Shown in pieces: positions 14,914-24,661 of a stretch of DNA of 35,493 nucleotides; the stretch's first letter is position 1; each line of letters opens with the position of its first letter. Below the pieces are notes generated by a model. It did not search any database. It was not told the origin of the DNA and saw only the letters and a program-made list of their open reading frames with translations. The translations under genes were made by a program, and so were the position numbers. The stretch comes from an uncultured Collinsella sp. Its GTDB lineage: Bacteria; Actinomycetota; Coriobacteriia; Coriobacteriales; Coriobacteriaceae. Where the stretch lies: NCBI GenBank assembly GCA_959027945.1, contig CAUFRO010000022.1:1-35493 (forward strand), read 5' to 3'.

Positions 14914-16397
14914 ATGGAGAGTCGCATCGAGTCCAGGCATTACGCAGCGGTCGATATCGGTGCCTCGAGCGGTCGCGTTCTTGCTGGCTGGGTCGAGGAC
15001 GGCAAGATATCCTACCAGGAGGTCTACCGCTTCGATAACGAGCAGAAGCGCGTAGACGGTCACGACTGCTGGGACGTTGAGGCTCTGTTCGACCATGTTG
15101 TCTCAGGCCTGCGCGCCGTTAAGGATCAGACCGGACAGGCCCCGGTCACCATCGGTATCGATACCTGGGGCGTTGATTTTGTGCTGCTCGACGAGCACAA
15201 CAAGATCGTCGGCGATACGGTTGCCTACCGCGATGCCCGCACTGACGGCATCTACGAAGTTGCCATCAAATTATGGATCCGGCGGAGGTCTATGCCCGTA
15301 CCGGCATTCAGCGTCAGCCTTTCAACACGCTCTATCAGCTGCTCGCCCTCAAGAACGAGCATCCCGAGCAGCTCGAGGCAGCTCGCACCTTCCTGATGAT
15401 CCCGGACTATCTCAACTGGCGTCTGACCGGCATCAAGGCCAACGAGTACACCAACGCGAGCACCACCGGCATGCTCGATGCCGAGAAGTGCACGTGGGAC
15501 ACCGAGATCCTTTCGCGCTTTGGTATTCCCCAGGGCATCTTCCTGGAGCCGACCATGCCCAGCGCCGTGCTCGGTGAGCTCACGGCCGACATCTCCGAGA
15601 AGATCGGCTACTCCGCGACCGTTGTGTTGCCCGCCACGCACGACACCGGCTCTGCCTTCCTGGCCGTACCCGCCAAGGACGACAATGCCGTCTATATCTC
15701 GAGCGGCACATGGAGCCTGCTGGGCGTTGAGAACCAGCACGCCATCACCAACGAGCTCGCTCGCAAGCAGAACTTTACCAACGAGGGCGGCTACCTCAAG
15801 CGTTACCGTTTCCTCAAGAACATCATGGGCTTGTGGATGAACCAATCCGTCCGCCGCGAGATCAACGGCGTCGACTATGTCGAGGGCAAGACCTCGCACA
15901 AGGCTCTCATGGATCATAAGGTTGGCTTTGACGAGCTCCGTACGCTCTGTCGCGAGGCCGAGCCCTTCGAGGCGTATGTCGATGTCGACGACGACCGTTT
16001 CCTGGCCCCCGATTCCATGATCCAGGAGATCAAGCAGGCCTGCGCCGAGGGCGGCGAGCCGATCCCGCACACCGTGGGCGAGATCATGCGCACCAACTAC
16101 TGCAGCCTGTCGCGCTCGTATGCCAAGGCCATCGAGGGCCTGCGCGAGCTTTCGGGTCACGACTACACGAGCATCAACATCGTGGGCGGCGGCTGCCAGG
16201 ATTACTACCTCAACCAGATGACGGCCGACACCTGCGGGCTTCCCGTGTTCGCCGGCCCCATCGAGGGCACCTGCATCGGCAACTTTATCGTGCAGATGAT
16301 CGCCGGCGGCGATTTTGCCGACCTGGCCGATGCCCGCGCCTGCGTTGCTCGCTCCTTCGATGTCAAGCGCATCGATCCCAAGGCCGCCCAGGCCTAA
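14914..16397 (+). pseudogene. rhaB: Rhamnulokinase, broken by a single-base frameshift
   Basis: The first frame starts at the ATG at 14914 (AAGGGGAGAG upstream) and encodes the N-terminal kinase half: AAVDIGASSGRVL, IGIDTWGVDFVLLD and AYRDARTDGIYE. Homology then passes to another frame beginning MDPAEVYARTGIQRQPFNTLYQL, split at base 15273, and continues to 16397 with THDTGSAF and VGGGCQDYYLNQMTAD. The shift fits loss of one base near 15268-15272. Restoring one base would give about 494 residues, the normal RhaB size. The enzyme phosphorylates L-rhamnulose at C1. A classical slippery heptamer is not present, so programmed frameshifting is unlikely. A sequencing error is possible. The downstream genes rhaD and the isomerase are intact. 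Confidence 0.85.
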
Positions 16398-16497
16398 ACG
16401 AGCGCGGGGCCTGCCCCGATTCGCCCTTCACCTACCCCCAGCCCCGCGTGCGGCAAGCGACTCCTGCCGGGCATGAGCGGCTCTCTCCGATGACATA

Positions 16498-16535
16498 CGG
16501 CGCGGAGACCCTACACGACACCATGCTCCGCGCCG
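16498..16535 (+). other. Intercistronic hairpin between rhaB and rhaD
   Basis: CGGCGCGGAG (16498-16507) pairs perfectly with CTCCGCGCCG (16526-16535). A second long-range pair, CGCGGGG (16403-16409) with CCCCGCG (16442-16448), lies upstream. No U-run follows, so processing or stabilisation is more likely than termination. Confidence 0.45.
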
Positions 16536-16597
16536 CCGTCAATCGGCTTACCTAAGTTTTTCAATTGGACCTGTGGGTCCCGGAGAGGAGACAAACA

Positions 16598-17428
16598 ATG
16601 GCAATGGAAGATCTGGCGTTTATCAAGGGCTTCTGCCGCTTGTGCGATGACGGCTTTAAGCAGGGCTGGCATGAGCGCAACGGCGGCAACCTCACCTACC
16701 GTATGACCGACGAGGAGGTCGCCGAGGCCAAGCCGTTCTTCGAGGAGCCTCGCGAGTGGGTCAAGATGGGCGTGCGCGGCGAGAATCTTGCCGGCCAGTA
16801 CTTTGTGAGCACCGGCTCGGGCAAGTACATGCGCAATGTTCTTGAGGATCCGCACGCCAACATCGGCATCGTCGAGATCAACGAGACCGGCGACGCCTTC
16901 CGCATTGTGTGGGGCCTCGCCGACGGCGCCCGTCCGACCAGCGAGTTCGAGAGCCACTACATGAACCACTGCGTCGCCGCCGCCCGTACCGATGGTGCCG
17001 ACCGCGTGATTTACCACGCTCACACCCCCGGCATCATCGAGATGTCCTTCGTGGTGCCGCTGGAGGACCGTGCCTTCACCCGAATCTTGTGGCAGATGAT
17101 GACCGAGTGCGTCGTCGTCTTCCCGACCGGTGTGGGCGTTGTGCCCTGGATGGTCCCCGGTGGTCCGGCCATCGCCGAGGCAAGCTCCGAGCTCATGAAG
17201 ACCTACGACACCATCGTCTGGGCTCATCACGGTCTGTTCGCCGCCGGTCCCGACTTTGACACGACCTTTGGCCTGGCTCACACCGTCGAGAAGGCCGCCG
17301 AGATCTACCTGGCCGCGCGTGCTGCCAACGGTGGTTCGGATGACTTCCTCAACAAGATTAGCGACAAGGGCCTCAAGGACACCTGCCGCGACTTCGGTAT
17401 CAAGATCAACGAGGCATTTGTTGACTAG
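16598..17428 (+). CDS. rhaD: Rhamnulose-1-phosphate aldolase
   Basis: This 276-residue class II aldolase is almost the size of E. coli RhaD (274). The ATG at 16598 follows GAGAGGAG. It cleaves L-rhamnulose-1-P to dihydroxyacetone phosphate and L-lactaldehyde using zinc. Visible family motifs are GWHERNGGNLTYR, STGSGKYMRNV, PTSEFESH (Glu116), the zinc ligands His140 and His142 in YHAHTPG, and His211 in WAHHGLF. The stretch TECVVVFPTGVGVVPWMVPG matches RhaD closely and sets it apart from FucA and AraD. It lies between the kinase and the isomerase, consistent with one catabolic operon. A lactaldehyde reductase or dehydrogenase is not in the window. Confidence 0.93.
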   Translation: MAMEDLAFIKGFCRLCDDGFKQGWHERNGGNLTYRMTDEEVAEAKPFFEEPREWVKMGVRGENLAGQYFVSTGSGKYMRNVLEDPHANIGIVEINETGDAFRIVWGLADGARPTSEFESHYMNHCVAAARTDGADRVIYHAHTPGIIEMSFVVPLEDRAFTRILWQMMTECVVVFPTGVGVVPWMVPGGPAIAEASSELMKTYDTIVWAHHGLFAAGPDFDTTFGLAHTVEKAAEIYLAARAANGGSDDFLNKISDKGLKDTCRDFGIKINEAFVD

Positions 17429-17441
17429 TAGGTAGGAAAAA

Positions 17442-17482
17442 ACGGCGGTTCCGGTTGCTGGGGAGCTCGTGGAAACCGCCGT
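17442..17482 (+). other. Intercistronic hairpin between rhaD and the isomerase gene
   Basis: ACGGCGGTTCC (17442-17452) pairs with GGAAACCGCCGT (17471-17482), with one unpaired base. It is 74 bases before the isomerase start and has no U-run. Confidence 0.5.
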
Positions 17483-17555
17483 CTAATTGCTGCTGATCTG
17501 ATAACCGCCGCGCCCGCTTGCTTGCAAACATCAACTTTTCCCATGGGAGGAAATC

Positions 17556-18983
17556 ATGCTCGTTAACACCAAGGCCAAGGTTGGCGTCTTCTCTATCGCC
17601 CTCGGTGCCTATCTTCCGCAGTTCCCGCAGCTCGTTCCCAATTTTGAGCAGCAGTACGAGGACTTTAAGGCCACGCTGCCCACGACTGTCGAGCTTATCG
17701 ACGGCGGTATGGTGACCACCAAGGAGCAGGCTCAGGTCGCTGGCGACAAGTTCCGCGCCGAGGACGTCGACCTGGTCATCCTGCAGATGCTCACCTATGC
17801 CACGAGCTACAACGTGCTGCCGGTCGTGCGCGACCTGGATGTGCCCGTCGTCGTGGTCAACGTGCAGAAGAAGGCTCAGCCCGACTACGCCAACACCGAC
17901 ATCCCCACGTGGCTGGGCGATCTGTACGCCTGCGGTGCCCCCGGCGAGGTCGTGGCCGACCTTAACCGCGCCGGCAAGCGTCATGCCGTCGTGACCGGTG
18001 TTGTCGAGGGCGGCGACCCGGCTGTGGCCGAGCAGCTCGAGCAGTGGTGCCGTGCCGCCCAGGTGCGTCGTCGCCTGCGTCGCACCAACATCGCCCAGAT
18101 CGGCCGTCCGTACCCGGGCATGATGGACCTCTACATCGACGAGACCAACCTCTACAACCGTCTGGGCCTCTACACCAAGCAGTTTGACTGGGAGAAGATG
18201 TGGGCCATTGCCGACAACATCGACGACCAGACTGCCGTGGACGCCAAGGCTGCCGAGATTCTCGACACCTTCGACGTCGAGGGCGGCGCCAAGGTCACCG
18301 ACGAGCCCATCCAGGAGATGGCCAAGTACGTCGTCGCCTTTGAGCAGTGGGTCAAGGACGAGGAGATCGGTCTGGTCGCCAGCCACTACGACGGCTATGC
18401 CAAGGGCCAGGCCGGCGTGCTCGACTCCATGCTCATCCCGGCGTTCTCCATGCTCATTAAGCAGGGCACGAGCTGCGCGGTCGAGGGCGATATGAAGGTC
18501 GCCATCGCCATGAGCATCCTCAAGACCATCTCTGGCACCGGCCAGCTTTCCGAGATGTACTCCATCGACTTCCCCGAGGACATTGTCATCATCGGCCACT
18601 CCGGCTCTGGCGATGCCGACATCTCGACCGCCAAGAAGCCGACGCTCAAGGTCGTCCCCGTGTTTCATGGCAAGACCGGCGGCGGCTACCTCACCCAGTT
18701 CTATCCCGGCCACGGCACCATCACCTTCCTGGGCATCACGCAGGACGGTAACGGCAACTTCAAGTTCGTGGTTGCCGAGGGCGAGAACGTCGACGGCCCG
18801 ATCTTTACCTTCGGTGACACCAACATGCGCATGAAGTTCTCGATCGGCGCCCGTGAGTTCATGGACCGCTGGAACGAGACGGGCCCGACTCATCACATGG
18901 CCGCCTGCCTGGGCAGCCAGACCGACACGATCCTCAAGGTCGCCAAGATCCTGAACGTGCCCGTGGACGTTGTCTGCCGCTAG
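17556..18983 (+). CDS. AraA/FucI-superfamily sugar isomerase, probable L-rhamnose isomerase substitute
   Basis: The product is 475 residues, slightly shorter than L-arabinose isomerase (about 500). The ATG at 17556 follows GGGAGG. The C-terminal half aligns with AraA. Glu310 (VEGDMK), Glu333 (SEMYSIDF), His348 (GHSGSGD) and His447 (THHMAACLG) correspond to the four metal-binding residues of AraA. It has no resemblance to classical RhaA in the parts I can compare. Since it is encoded with rhaB and rhaD and no rhaA is present, it is inferred to convert L-rhamnose to L-rhamnulose. An alternative is isomerisation of another aldose, such as L-fucose, L-arabinose or a related deoxy sugar, feeding the same kinase and aldolase. 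A terminator follows. Confidence 0.8.
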   Translation: MLVNTKAKVGVFSIALGAYLPQFPQLVPNFEQQYEDFKATLPTTVELIDGGMVTTKEQAQVAGDKFRAEDVDLVILQMLTYATSYNVLPVVRDLDVPVVVVNVQKKAQPDYANTDIPTWLGDLYACGAPGEVVADLNRAGKRHAVVTGVVEGGDPAVAEQLEQWCRAAQVRRRLRRTNIAQIGRPYPGMMDLYIDETNLYNRLGLYTKQFDWEKMWAIADNIDDQTAVDAKAAEILDTFDVEGGAKVTDEPIQEMAKYVVAFEQWVKDEEIGLVASHYDGYAKGQAGVLDSMLIPAFSMLIKQGTSCAVEGDMKVAIAMSILKTISGTGQLSEMYSIDFPEDIVIIGHSGSGDADISTAKKPTLKVVPVFHGKTGGGYLTQFYPGHGTITFLGITQDGNGNFKFVVAEGENVDGPIFTFGDTNMRMKFSIGAREFMDRWNETGPTHHMAACLGSQTDTILKVAKILNVPVDVVCR

Positions 18984-19023
18984 CTGTGTTCCGCCGTTCT
19001 AACTTCGGCTGAAACGATAGGGA

Positions 19024-19057
19024 AGAGCCCGACAAGTGTTTGCTTGTCGGGCTCTTT
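19024..19057 (+). terminator. Terminator of the rhamnose operon
   Basis: AGAGCCCGACAAG and CTTGTCGGGCTCT form a perfect stem with a 6-base loop, followed by TTTTT. It separates the operon from the convergent LacI gene. Confidence 0.92.
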
Positions 19058-19094
19058 TTTGTTCGGCGATGGATTGGATTGTTGGGGAAAGATG

Positions 19095-20207
19095 CTACAG
19101 GTAAGCGCCCAGGTTGATGGCGGTGGCTTCGGCCTGGCTGTTTGCCTGAGTGCTGGCACGCTCGAGCAAGAACGGCCGCACGAGCTCTTGGCGGTTGATG
19201 TCCTCGATGGCCGTGACCGCGGTGACGGTGCGCGCGGCAGAGCCGATGCGGACGCGTTTGGTCTTGGCGGCGGGCTTGTTCTCGATCTGCTCCATCAGCA
19301 ACTGAACGCCCTTGCGGCCAATCTCGTAGCCCGGAGGCGCTACTGTGGTCAGCGGGACCGACCCGCTCCAGGCGAGCGGATTGCCGTCGCAGCCTGCCAC
19401 GCGGACCTGCTCGGGGACGGAGATGCCCTTGTCGATTAACGCCGAGATAACGCCCGACGCCAGTACGTCGGTCAGGCCGATGACAAAATCGGGGCGCTCG
19501 TCCGCGGGGCGCTCGGCGATTTGGGCACCGATGCCGTAGCCGTCGGCAGCGGTATTCCATTCGCCGGCGTCGATGACTTCGATCTTGATATCGGGGTGCA
19601 GGGCAAGGGCCTTGTGAATGCCAAGCACGCGTAGGGTGAGCTGCATAAATGCTGCTCTTCCCACGACGGTGATATGGCGCGCGCCACGGGCAACGGCGAG
19701 TTCGGCGATGATGCGACCTTGGGCTTCGTTATCGGCAGCCACGTAGTGGCCGGGCTCGGAACAGTGGATGTCCAGATGGACGATCGGCACGGGCATTTTA
19801 GTCATGGCCGGGTGCCAGTCGGGGGATGCCATGGGCTGAACCATGACGCCGGACATCTGAGTGCCCATAAAGTAGCGCAGGTAATGGTCTTCGAGAATGT
19901 CGTCGTTGTCGGCGTTGGCGATGAGCAAGTCATAGCCGTGCTTGCGTGCCTCGTTGTGGGCACCGCTGGCAATCTGGAGCGAAAAGCCGTGATCGAGACG
20001 GGGGAGGACCAGGCCAAAGGACTTGGTGGTGCCGCCGGCCAGCTGGCGAGCGCTTTGGTTGGGCAGGTAGCCCAAGCGATTGATGGTCTCGTTGATGAGT
20101 TTGAGGGTCTCGGGGCGCAGCTTTTCGGGGTGGTTGAGCGCGTTGGAAACCGTGCCCAGCGAAACCCCGGCCTCGCGCGCGACGTCGCTGATTTTTACCT
20201 TTGCCAT
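19095..20207 (-). CDS. LacI-family regulator of the rhamnose operon
   Basis: The product is 370 residues from the ATG at 20207, with AAAGGGG upstream. The N-terminal HTH reads VKISDVAREAGVSLGTVSN followed by ALNHPEK, then a hinge region (GYLPNQSARQLAG) and a sugar-binding-protein-like sensor (FGLVLPRLDHGFSLQIASG). The tail is about 25 residues longer than usual. It converges on the rhamnose operon. TTGATGCGTTTCAA, just upstream of its start, matches the operators found before rhaB with one mismatch. That supports both autoregulation and control of rhaB-rhaD-isomerase, with rhamnose or rhamnulose as a likely inducer (inferred). Confidence 0.88.
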   Translation of the reverse strand: MAKVKISDVAREAGVSLGTVSNALNHPEKLRPETLKLINETINRLGYLPNQSARQLAGGTTKSFGLVLPRLDHGFSLQIASGAHNEARKHGYDLLIANADNDDILEDHYLRYFMGTQMSGVMVQPMASPDWHPAMTKMPVPIVHLDIHCSEPGHYVAADNEAQGRIIAELAVARGARHITVVGRAAFMQLTLRVLGIHKALALHPDIKIEVIDAGEWNTAADGYGIGAQIAERPADERPDFVIGLTDVLASGVISALIDKGISVPEQVRVAGCDGNPLAWSGSVPLTTVAPPGYEIGRKGVQLLMEQIENKPAAKTKRVRIGSAARTVTAVTAIEDINRQELVRPFLLERASTQANSQAEATAINLGAYL

Positions 20208-20217
20208 AGCGGCCCCT

Positions 20218-20231
20218 TTGATGCGTTTCAA
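20218..20231. promoter_or_regulatory. LacI-type operator 3, at the regulator gene
   Basis: TTGATGCGTTTCAA fits TTGAAnCGnTTCAA with one mismatch and lies 11 bases upstream of the regulator start codon. It implies autoregulation. Confidence 0.65.
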
Positions 20232-20267
20232 GTACAAGCCAGATTGTAGCATCCCAAACCTACCAAA

Positions 20268-20356
20268 AAGGGACAGGTTTATTTTGGCAGGTTTTATCTG
20301 GGGAAACGCCGTTGCCAGCGCGGCCACCACAAAGGTTCCTGTCCCCATTGTGGCGG
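20268..20356 (+). repeat. 42-base dispersed repeat copy B joined to a REP-like palindrome
   Basis: Bases 20268-20309 are copy B of the repeat at 12765-12806, inverted relative to it. Fifteen bases later CCACCACAAAGG (20324-20335) pairs imperfectly with CCATTGTGGCGG (20345-20356). That palindrome resembles the one at 22441-22478. With the operators at 20218 and 20386 this accounts for the 312-base gap 20208-20519. Confidence 0.7.
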
Positions 20357-20385
20357 TTTGGACCGGCTGGGCATGTGTGCATCGG

Positions 20386-20418
20386 GTGGTATCTAAGTTG
20401 AGATACCACTTCTGGTAT
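20386..20418. promoter_or_regulatory. Candidate operator array upstream of glmS
   Basis: GTGGTATCT (20386-20394), a 6-base gap and AGATACCAC (20401-20409) form a perfect inverted repeat. A third half-site, TGGTAT (20413-20418), overlaps it as a second smaller palindrome, ATACCA-CTTC-TGGTAT. A TACAAT at 20440-20445 could be the -10 box downstream. The TGGTAT half-site resembles sites of amino-sugar-responsive GntR regulators such as NagR and DasR. That link is inference. Confidence 0.5.
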
Positions 20419-20519
20419 ATCAGCTTGCGGTTGCGTGAGTACAATACTCAAACGTTATACGTCTCAGCGCCCCCTGTGCGTGGACGTCTTGCAGTCACGC
20501 GAACGAAGGGATTTATCCT

Positions 20520-22367
<1,848 letters not shown>

Positions 22368-22390
22368 TTGGTTCCGCCGTTCTAACGACC

Positions 22391-22431
22391 AAGGCCCGGC
22401 TCCGCGTCATCAGACGGAGCCGGGCCTTTTT
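22391..22431 (+). terminator. glmS terminator
   Basis: AAGGCCCGGCTCCG and CGGAGCCGGGCCTT form a 14-base stem with a 10-base loop, followed by TTT. Confidence 0.92.
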
Positions 22432-22440
22432 GTACGGAGA

Positions 22441-22478
22441 AACCACCACAAAGGTGACTGTCCCCTTTGTGGTGGTTT
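22441..22478. repeat. REP-like palindrome
   Basis: AACCACCACAAAGG and CCTTTGTGGTGGTT pair across a short GT-rich centre containing TGACTGTCC. It belongs with the AAAGG/CCTTT palindromes at 9638, 20324, 26613 and 32196. It also lies just after the stop of the GntR gene on the minus strand and may serve as its terminator. Confidence 0.65.
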
Positions 22479-22485
22479 TGGCAGG

Positions 22486-23187
22486 TTAGCGGAGCTTGCT
22501 GGTCTCGAAGTACTCGGGGAACTGGTCCAGAACTTCGGTTTGGTTGCGGAACATCATGTGCAGGTGCTTGCTGACCAAAAAGCTCGCTTCGATGGGGTCG
22601 CGACCGGCGATAGCGCGGCGAATCTGCTTGTGCTCGTTCACGATGTCCTGATTGTCGAGAACCTGCGTGGCAGCGCGCAGCCAGCGGAAGCGCTCCAGGT
22701 CGGCATTGGTCTCTTCGAGCCACGACCACACGGTGCTGCGACATGCGATGCTAAAAATCATGTGATGCATGAGGTTGTCGCTCAAAAAGAAGCCGATGCG
22801 ATCATCCTCGGCCATGGCCTTTTCCTGCAGCGCGATAGCGCGGTCGAGCTGCTCGATACCGGCCGACGTGGCGCGGGCACAGCACTCCACAATTACCTGC
22901 TTTTCCAAGTGCTCGCGAATGTAGCAGGCGCTTTCGGCAAGGGTGAGGTTGATGGGTGAGACATAGGTGCCGCTCTGGGGCACGGTGCGCACCAGGCCTT
23001 CCTGCGCCAAGCGCACCAGCGCCTCGCGCACGGGCGTGCGACCCATATCCAAGTCATCGCAAAGCTGTTTGACACCGAGCTTTTCGCCCGGCTTATAGTC
23101 CAGGTAGACGATCTTGCGTCGAATGGTGTGATAGGACTGGTCCTGAAGGCTCGTTTCCTGCTCGCCGATGTGCATCGAATCTTCCAT
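22486..23187 (-). CDS. GntR-family regulator, FadR/FCD subfamily
   Basis: The product is 233 residues. The ATG at 23187 has GTGAGG upstream; an in-frame ATG at 23175 is an alternative. The N-terminal winged helix (about 18-80) reads IVYLDYKPGEKLGVKQL and GRTPVREALVRLAQEGLV. A helical FCD domain follows, with DNLMHHMIF and a C-terminal EHKQIRRAI and SKHLHMMF; the acidic and His residues there usually hold a metal and a small carboxylate effector. It is divergent from the YeiH-family transporter gene and so is its likely regulator, with an organic-acid effector typical of the subfamily. No clear operator was identified in the gap. Confidence 0.88.
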   Translation of the reverse strand: MEDSMHIGEQETSLQDQSYHTIRRKIVYLDYKPGEKLGVKQLCDDLDMGRTPVREALVRLAQEGLVRTVPQSGTYVSPINLTLAESACYIREHLEKQVIVECCARATSAGIEQLDRAIALQEKAMAEDDRIGFFLSDNLMHHMIFSIACRSTVWSWLEETNADLERFRWLRAATQVLDNQDIVNEHKQIRRAIAGRDPIEASFLVSKHLHMMFRNQTEVLDQFPEYFETSKLR

Positions 23188-23359
23188 AGCGCCTCACTGC
23201 TGTTGTACCACACTCATATGTCAGTTGTTTATTATGCCGCGAATCAGTCCATCACGGTGGGTAATTCAATTGTCGCGGGGAATCATTTGCAGCGCTGTGC
23301 CCCGTTCGTTGCCGTATCATGAACCGTCGCAAAAAACAGACCGAAAGAAGGAATCCCCT

Positions 23360-24394
23360 ATGCAATTGGCTCATGCCGCACGCGAGCGCTGGAAAGGCGT
23401 CCTGTTCTGCCTGGTCATTGCCATTCCCGCAACATTGCTCGGCAAACAGATTGAGGTGGTCGGCGGGCCGGTATTTGCCATCCTCATCGGCATGGTTCTG
23501 GCGCTTGCCTTCCCCAAGGACCGCCGCGAGCCCCTTGCCGCCGGCGTCACCTATACATCTAAGAAGATCTTGCAGTACGCCGTCATCCTGCTCGGCTTTG
23601 GCATGAACCTCTCGCAGATCCTCTCCAAGGGCGCGCAGTCGCTGCCGATCATCGTGGCGACCATCTCGACCTCGCTCGTCATCGCCTTCGTGCTTTGCCG
23701 TGTCATGAAAGTCCCGAGCAAGATCGCGACGCTCGTGGGCGTGGGCTCGTCGATCTGCGGCGGTTCGGCTATTGCCGCGACCGCACCCGTCATCGATGCG
23801 GACGATCGCGAGATTGCTCAGGCCATCTCGGTCATTTTCCTGTTTAACGTTATCGCGGCGCTCGTGTTTCCGACGCTCGGCGGCATGCTCGGCCTGACCA
23901 ACGAGGGCTTTGGCCTGTTTGCCGGTACCGCCATCAACGACACCTCGTCCGTCACGGCGGCGGCGAGCGCTTGGGATAGCATGCATCCCGGCGCCAATGT
24001 GCTTGAGAGCGCCACGGTGGTCAAGCTCACCAGGACGCTGGCCATCATCCCCATTACGCTGGTGCTCGCATTTTGGCAGATGCGTCAGGCGCGCAAGGCC
24101 GGCGGCGACGCCAAAAATACCTTCTCGTTTAAGCGGGCGTTCCCCATGTTCGTGCTGTTCTTTGTGCTGGCGAGCGTGGTCACCACGGTGTTTCAGCTTC
24201 CCGTGTCCATCACGGCGCCCATCAAGGAGCTGTCGAAGTTCTTTATCGTGATGGCCATGGCGGCTATTGGCTTTAATACCGATATCGTCGAGCTGGTCAA
24301 AAAGGGTGGAAAACCCATTGCGTTGGGCTTTTGCTGCTGGATTGGCATTGCGTGCATGAGCTTGGGAATGCAGCACGTGCTGGGAATCTGGTAG
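23360..24394 (+). CDS. YeiH-family membrane transporter (putative sulfate/sulfonate exporter group)
   Basis: This 344-residue integral membrane protein has AAGAAGG before the ATG at 23360. It has about ten hydrophobic segments and the family stretches LQYAVILLGFGMNLSQIL, GVGSSICGGSAIAA, GLFAGTAINDTSSVTAA and the C-terminal AAIGFNTD. These are characteristic of the UPF0324/YeiH family (PF03601), annotated as putative sulfate exporters; the transported solute is not firmly established. In other bacteria it is often next to a LysR regulator. Here the divergent neighbour is a GntR/FCD protein, which suggests control by an organic acid. Confidence 0.88.
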   Translation: MQLAHAARERWKGVLFCLVIAIPATLLGKQIEVVGGPVFAILIGMVLALAFPKDRREPLAAGVTYTSKKILQYAVILLGFGMNLSQILSKGAQSLPIIVATISTSLVIAFVLCRVMKVPSKIATLVGVGSSICGGSAIAATAPVIDADDREIAQAISVIFLFNVIAALVFPTLGGMLGLTNEGFGLFAGTAINDTSSVTAAASAWDSMHPGANVLESATVVKLTRTLAIIPITLVLAFWQMRQARKAGGDAKNTFSFKRAFPMFVLFFVLASVVTTVFQLPVSITAPIKELSKFFIVMAMAAIGFNTDIVELVKKGGKPIALGFCCWIGIACMSLGMQHVLGIW

Positions 24395-24448
24395 GCAAGG
24401 CAGCCGATTTGCGTGCCACATGCTGGCGGCCGCACGCCTGCGGTGGAG

Positions 24449-24536
24449 CGATAGGAGCTCTTGCGGGTATGGCTTGTCCGCAGGTTTATAAGTCCCGAAG
24501 AGCTCTTATCGCCCCGCCAGGATGGCGATGCGGGGC
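24449..24536 (+). other. Two consecutive strong hairpins upstream of the NtrC-like gene
   Basis: CGATAGGAGCTCTT (24449-24462) pairs fully with AAGAGCTCTTATCG (24498-24511), allowing one G-U, around a 35-base loop that itself holds GCGG/CCGC. Directly after it GCCCCGC (24511-24517) pairs with GCGGGGC (24530-24536). ATCGCC (24508-24513) could instead pair with GGCGAT (24524-24529), so the folds compete. No U-run follows. It may end the yeiH message or be a structured RNA. A TATAGT at 24571 suggests a promoter after it. Confidence 0.45.
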
Positions 24537-24661
24537 AACTCATATACTCGCAGGACGTCGCTTTCTGTCCTATAGTGTTTGGTGAGCGATATCGTTCAAT
24601 TTTGAAACACGCAACCGTGCAGCCGTCGACGGTCGCACGGCACCGAGGGCAGGGGCGAAAC

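Noticed and set aside
15262..15275. Programmed -1 frameshift in rhaB
   Set aside because: The bases around the junction (ATC AAA TTA TGG) do not form an X XXY YYZ slippery heptamer, and no clear downstream pseudoknot was seen.
17406..18896. A 496-codon minus-strand open frame opposite the isomerase gene
   Set aside because: Antisense shadow with repetitive Gly/Val/His composition and no start signal of note.
20400..20519. A glmS ribozyme in the glmS leader
   Set aside because: No ribozyme core sequence is visible, and the distance to the start codon is filled by operator-like repeats.
24449..24511. A tRNA or SRP RNA gene
   Set aside because: The stem is strong, but there is no T-arm (GGTTCGAATCC-like), no D-arm and no GGAAGGAAGCAG-like SRP tip.
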